A program made the position numbers and the translations under genes. 7,516 nucleotides of DNA from Dehalococcoidia bacterium UBA2777 (GTDB lineage Bacteria; Chloroflexota; Dehalococcoidia; UBA2247; UBA2777), in the NCBI GenBank assembly GCA_002352365.1, contig DEIJ01000012.1, positions 1 to 7,516 of the forward strand. Direction: 5' to 3'. Shown here piece by piece: positions 6,229 through 7,516 of this stretch. Position 1 is the stretch's first letter. Every line of letters starts with the position of its first letter. A model generated the notes under the pieces. That model was not told the origin of the DNA, made no database searches, and was given only the letters and a program-made list of their open reading frames with translations.

Positions 6229-7272
6229 ATGGCTTTCAAGACAGTATTGACAATCTCTTTTCCTTACCCGGGACTCCCCCACGATGAAGAGGCATATAAA
6301 GCGAAGGGGATAGATTTTATCAAGGCCCCCTGCAAAACGGAAGAGGAGATTATTACTGCAGCATCTGATGCTGGTGCCGTAATAACAGGTCTTCAACCTT
6401 TTGGCAGGAAGGTGATCGAGAAGCTGAGCAAATGCAAATTGATTCACAGCATCGGAATCGGCTATGAGGGTATAGACGTTAAAGCAGCAACCGAACAGGG
6501 CATTTGCATTTCCACCCCGGCAGATTACTGTTTGGAGGAGGTGTCAGATCACGCTATGGCTCTTATTCTCAGTTGCGCTAGGAAAATCACTCGTTTGGAT
6601 AAAGCGGTTAGAGCTGGAAAGTGGGATTCACCAGAAAAACGAGAGATCCGGGCAAAATTATACCCTCCAATGTTCAGACTAAGAGGGCAAACCTTGGGGT
6701 TAATCGGCTTCGGTAACATTCCCCGCACCCTTGTTCCCAAAGCAAAGGGATTTGGATTAAGAGTTATAGTCTCTGACCCTTATGTGTCTTCTAAAGTGGG
6801 AGAAAAGTATGGAGTGGAATTGGTAGATCTTGATTATTTGCTTGGAAATTCAGATTATATTTCCATCCATGCCGCACTCACCCCAGAAACTCATCACCTC
6901 CTTGGCTTAGAAGAATTTAAGAAAATGAAGTCCACCGCCTATCTTGTCAATACTGCTCGAGGTCCCCTTGTCGATCAAGAGGCACTTAATGTTGCCCTTC
7001 GCCAAAGTTATATTGCCGGAGCGGGTTTAGATGTCTTGGAAACGGAGTCTGTCAATCTAGATCATCCTTTGCTTGAATTAGATAACGTCATTCTCACTGC
7101 TCACTCCGCCCACTACTCCGAGTCTTCCGCTTCAGAGATAAGAAGGCGACCTTTTGAGGAAATATCAAGGATCATTGATAAAAGGTGGCCACATTGTCTT
7201 CTTAACCCACAGGTTAAGGACAAATTTGAAAGCAAATGGGGAAAGATGCAAGAAGATGAATCTTCTGTTTGA
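6229..7272 (+). CDS. D-isomer-specific 2-hydroxyacid dehydrogenase, CtBP-like
   Basis: This 347-residue cytoplasmic oxidoreductase has the substrate-binding/Rossmann/substrate-binding layout of the D-2-hydroxyacid dehydrogenase family, which interconverts 2-oxoacids and (R)-2-hydroxyacids with NAD(H). The substrate domain spans about residues 1-100 and 300-347. The nucleotide domain has LGLIGFGNIPRTL (156-168) with the acidic strand end VSDPY (181-185), Asp183 favouring NAD over NADP. The catalytic triad is complete by motif: Arg244 in NTARGPLVD, Glu273 in GLDVLETE and His292 in TAHSAHYSE. The HSAHYSE...EIRRRPFEEI stretch is characteristic of the CtBP-like branch. Oddities: the third glycine of GxGxxG is replaced (GFGNIP), and His292 follows Ala rather than the usual Pro. 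Length is normal. The start is favoured by alignment with family N-termini. No Shine-Dalgarno site precedes it, and a TAG lies just 2 bases upstream (6224-6226). Translation may once have been coupled to a gene now lost. In context it could make the hydroxyacid feeding the dehydratase. Confidence 0.9.
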   Translation: MAFKTVLTISFPYPGLPHDEEAYKAKGIDFIKAPCKTEEEIITAASDAGAVITGLQPFGRKVIEKLSKCKLIHSIGIGYEGIDVKAATEQGICISTPADYCLEEVSDHAMALILSCARKITRLDKAVRAGKWDSPEKREIRAKLYPPMFRLRGQTLGLIGFGNIPRTLVPKAKGFGLRVIVSDPYVSSKVGEKYGVELVDLDYLLGNSDYISIHAALTPETHHLLGLEEFKKMKSTAYLVNTARGPLVDQEALNVALRQSYIAGAGLDVLETESVNLDHPLLELDNVILTAHSAHYSESSASEIRRRPFEEISRIIDKRWPHCLLNPQVKDKFESKWGKMQEDESSV

Positions 7273-7325
7273 GCTTCTCATGTAGAGGCCGTCTCCGGCC
7301 ACCGCCAGTGAAGCGAAGCAATTTC

Positions 7326-7335
7326 AAAGGGAGGT
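7326..7335 (+). promoter_or_regulatory. Strong ribosome binding site for the CoA-transferase start
   Basis: AAAGGGAGGT is close to a full anti-Shine-Dalgarno match and ends 9 bases before the ATG at 7345. It fixes the start of a coding region that would otherwise be dismissed for its short length. Confidence 0.8.
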
Positions 7336-7344
7336 TTAATCGAA

Positions 7345-7509
7345 ATGGCCACGCCACTTGAAGGAATAAGGATCCTGGATTGGACTCAATGGCAGATGGG
7401 CACAGTGGCGACGGCGATGCTTGCTGATTTAGGAGCCGAGGTAATCCATATCGAAGATCGAGAACGAGGAGACCCGGGACGAAGTATGAAGACAGCTAGT
7501 GTTTCGTAA
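7345..7509 (+). pseudogene. Family III (CaiB/BaiF) CoA-transferase, N-terminal 54 codons only
   Basis: The frame reads MATPLEGIRILDWTQWQMGT, then VATAMLADLGAEVIHIE and RGDPGRSMK. This is the canonical start of family III CoA-transferases (pattern: PLEGIRVLDLT...GP.A...LADLGAEVIKIE...GDPGR), where the first Rossmann strand and helix bind CoA. Family members have about 390-430 residues with a catalytic Asp near residue 170. Here a TAA at 7507-7509 ends the frame seven bases before the window end, right where 'SGG.s' usually follows. The truncation may be a true disruption, an element edge just beyond the window, or a sequence error near an end; these cannot be told apart here. The enzyme would transfer CoA to a carboxylic acid, for example the 2-hydroxyacid made by the dehydrogenase 72 bases upstream (compare HadA/FldA). 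The assignment is secure; the state of the gene is not. Confidence 0.8.
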
Positions 7510-7516
7510 CTATAAT

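Noticed and set aside
7287..7300. GGCCG-TCTC-CGGCC hairpin after the dehydrogenase
   Set aside because: A 5-bp stem without a T-run, lying between two genes read in the same direction; too weak to call a terminator.
1..7516. CRISPR arrays, tRNA/rRNA genes, riboswitches, long direct repeats
   Set aside because: No regularly spaced repeats, cloverleaf-like segments or conserved RNA motifs were found by eye on either strand.

Overview
The window looks like part of an anaerobic bacterial genome, probably a sediment or subsurface lineage. The evidence is a radical-type 2-hydroxyacyl-CoA dehydratase / benzoyl-CoA reductase (HAD/BCR) gene pair with its ATP-dependent activator, a D-2-hydroxyacid dehydrogenase and a family III CoA-transferase. 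Shine-Dalgarno sites are strong and bacterial (for example AAAGGGAGGT before the last gene). I cannot fix the phylum. Desulfobacterota, Chloroflexota or Firmicutes are all compatible, and this is only an inference.

Layout. (1) 2-2305 (+) is the C-terminal part of a large helical-repeat protein whose start lies outside the window. Its C-terminus resembles the tails of large STAND/HEAT-type bacterial defence proteins, but no enzymatic domain is visible. (2) 2306-2782 has no intact gene. On the minus strand it carries what looks like a decayed tyrosine-recombinase core, and it ends in a possible promoter. (3) 2783-5212 (+) holds two intact, directly abutting genes for the two substrate/cluster subunits of a HAD/BCR-family enzyme (BcrC/HadC-like, then BcrB/HadB-like). 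(4) 5237-5467 (+) is the activator ATPase, cut off after about 73 family-like residues. (5) 5483-5878 (-) is an inverted, multiply frameshifted C-terminal fragment of a second BcrB-like subunit. (6) 5881-6175 (+) is a decayed IS630-family transposase. (7) 6229-7272 (+) is an intact CtBP-like D-2-hydroxyacid dehydrogenase. (8) 7345-7509 (+) is the N-terminus of a CaiB/BaiF (family III) CoA-transferase that hits a stop after 54 codons, close to the window end.

How the genes fit together. Hydroxyacid dehydrogenase (2-oxoacid to 2-hydroxyacid), family III CoA-transferase (hydroxyacid to hydroxyacyl-CoA), two-subunit dehydratase and ATP-dependent activator are the parts of the known reductive branch of amino-acid fermentation (LdhA-HadA-HadI-HadBC, or FldA-FldI-FldBC). 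The subunit lengths and the small-then-large-then-ATPase order also recall class I benzoyl-CoA reductase (bcrC-bcrB-bcrA-bcrD). The substrate cannot be read from sequence. The locus is visibly rearranged: activator and CoA-transferase are truncated, and an inverted paralogue fragment and an IS remnant sit in the middle. It is therefore either a decaying pathway or one completed by genes elsewhere.

The observation I rate highest is the inverted BcrB-like pseudogene abutting the truncated activator. It shows that a second dehydratase/reductase system, or a larger cluster, once existed here. I do not see a convincing wholly new system.
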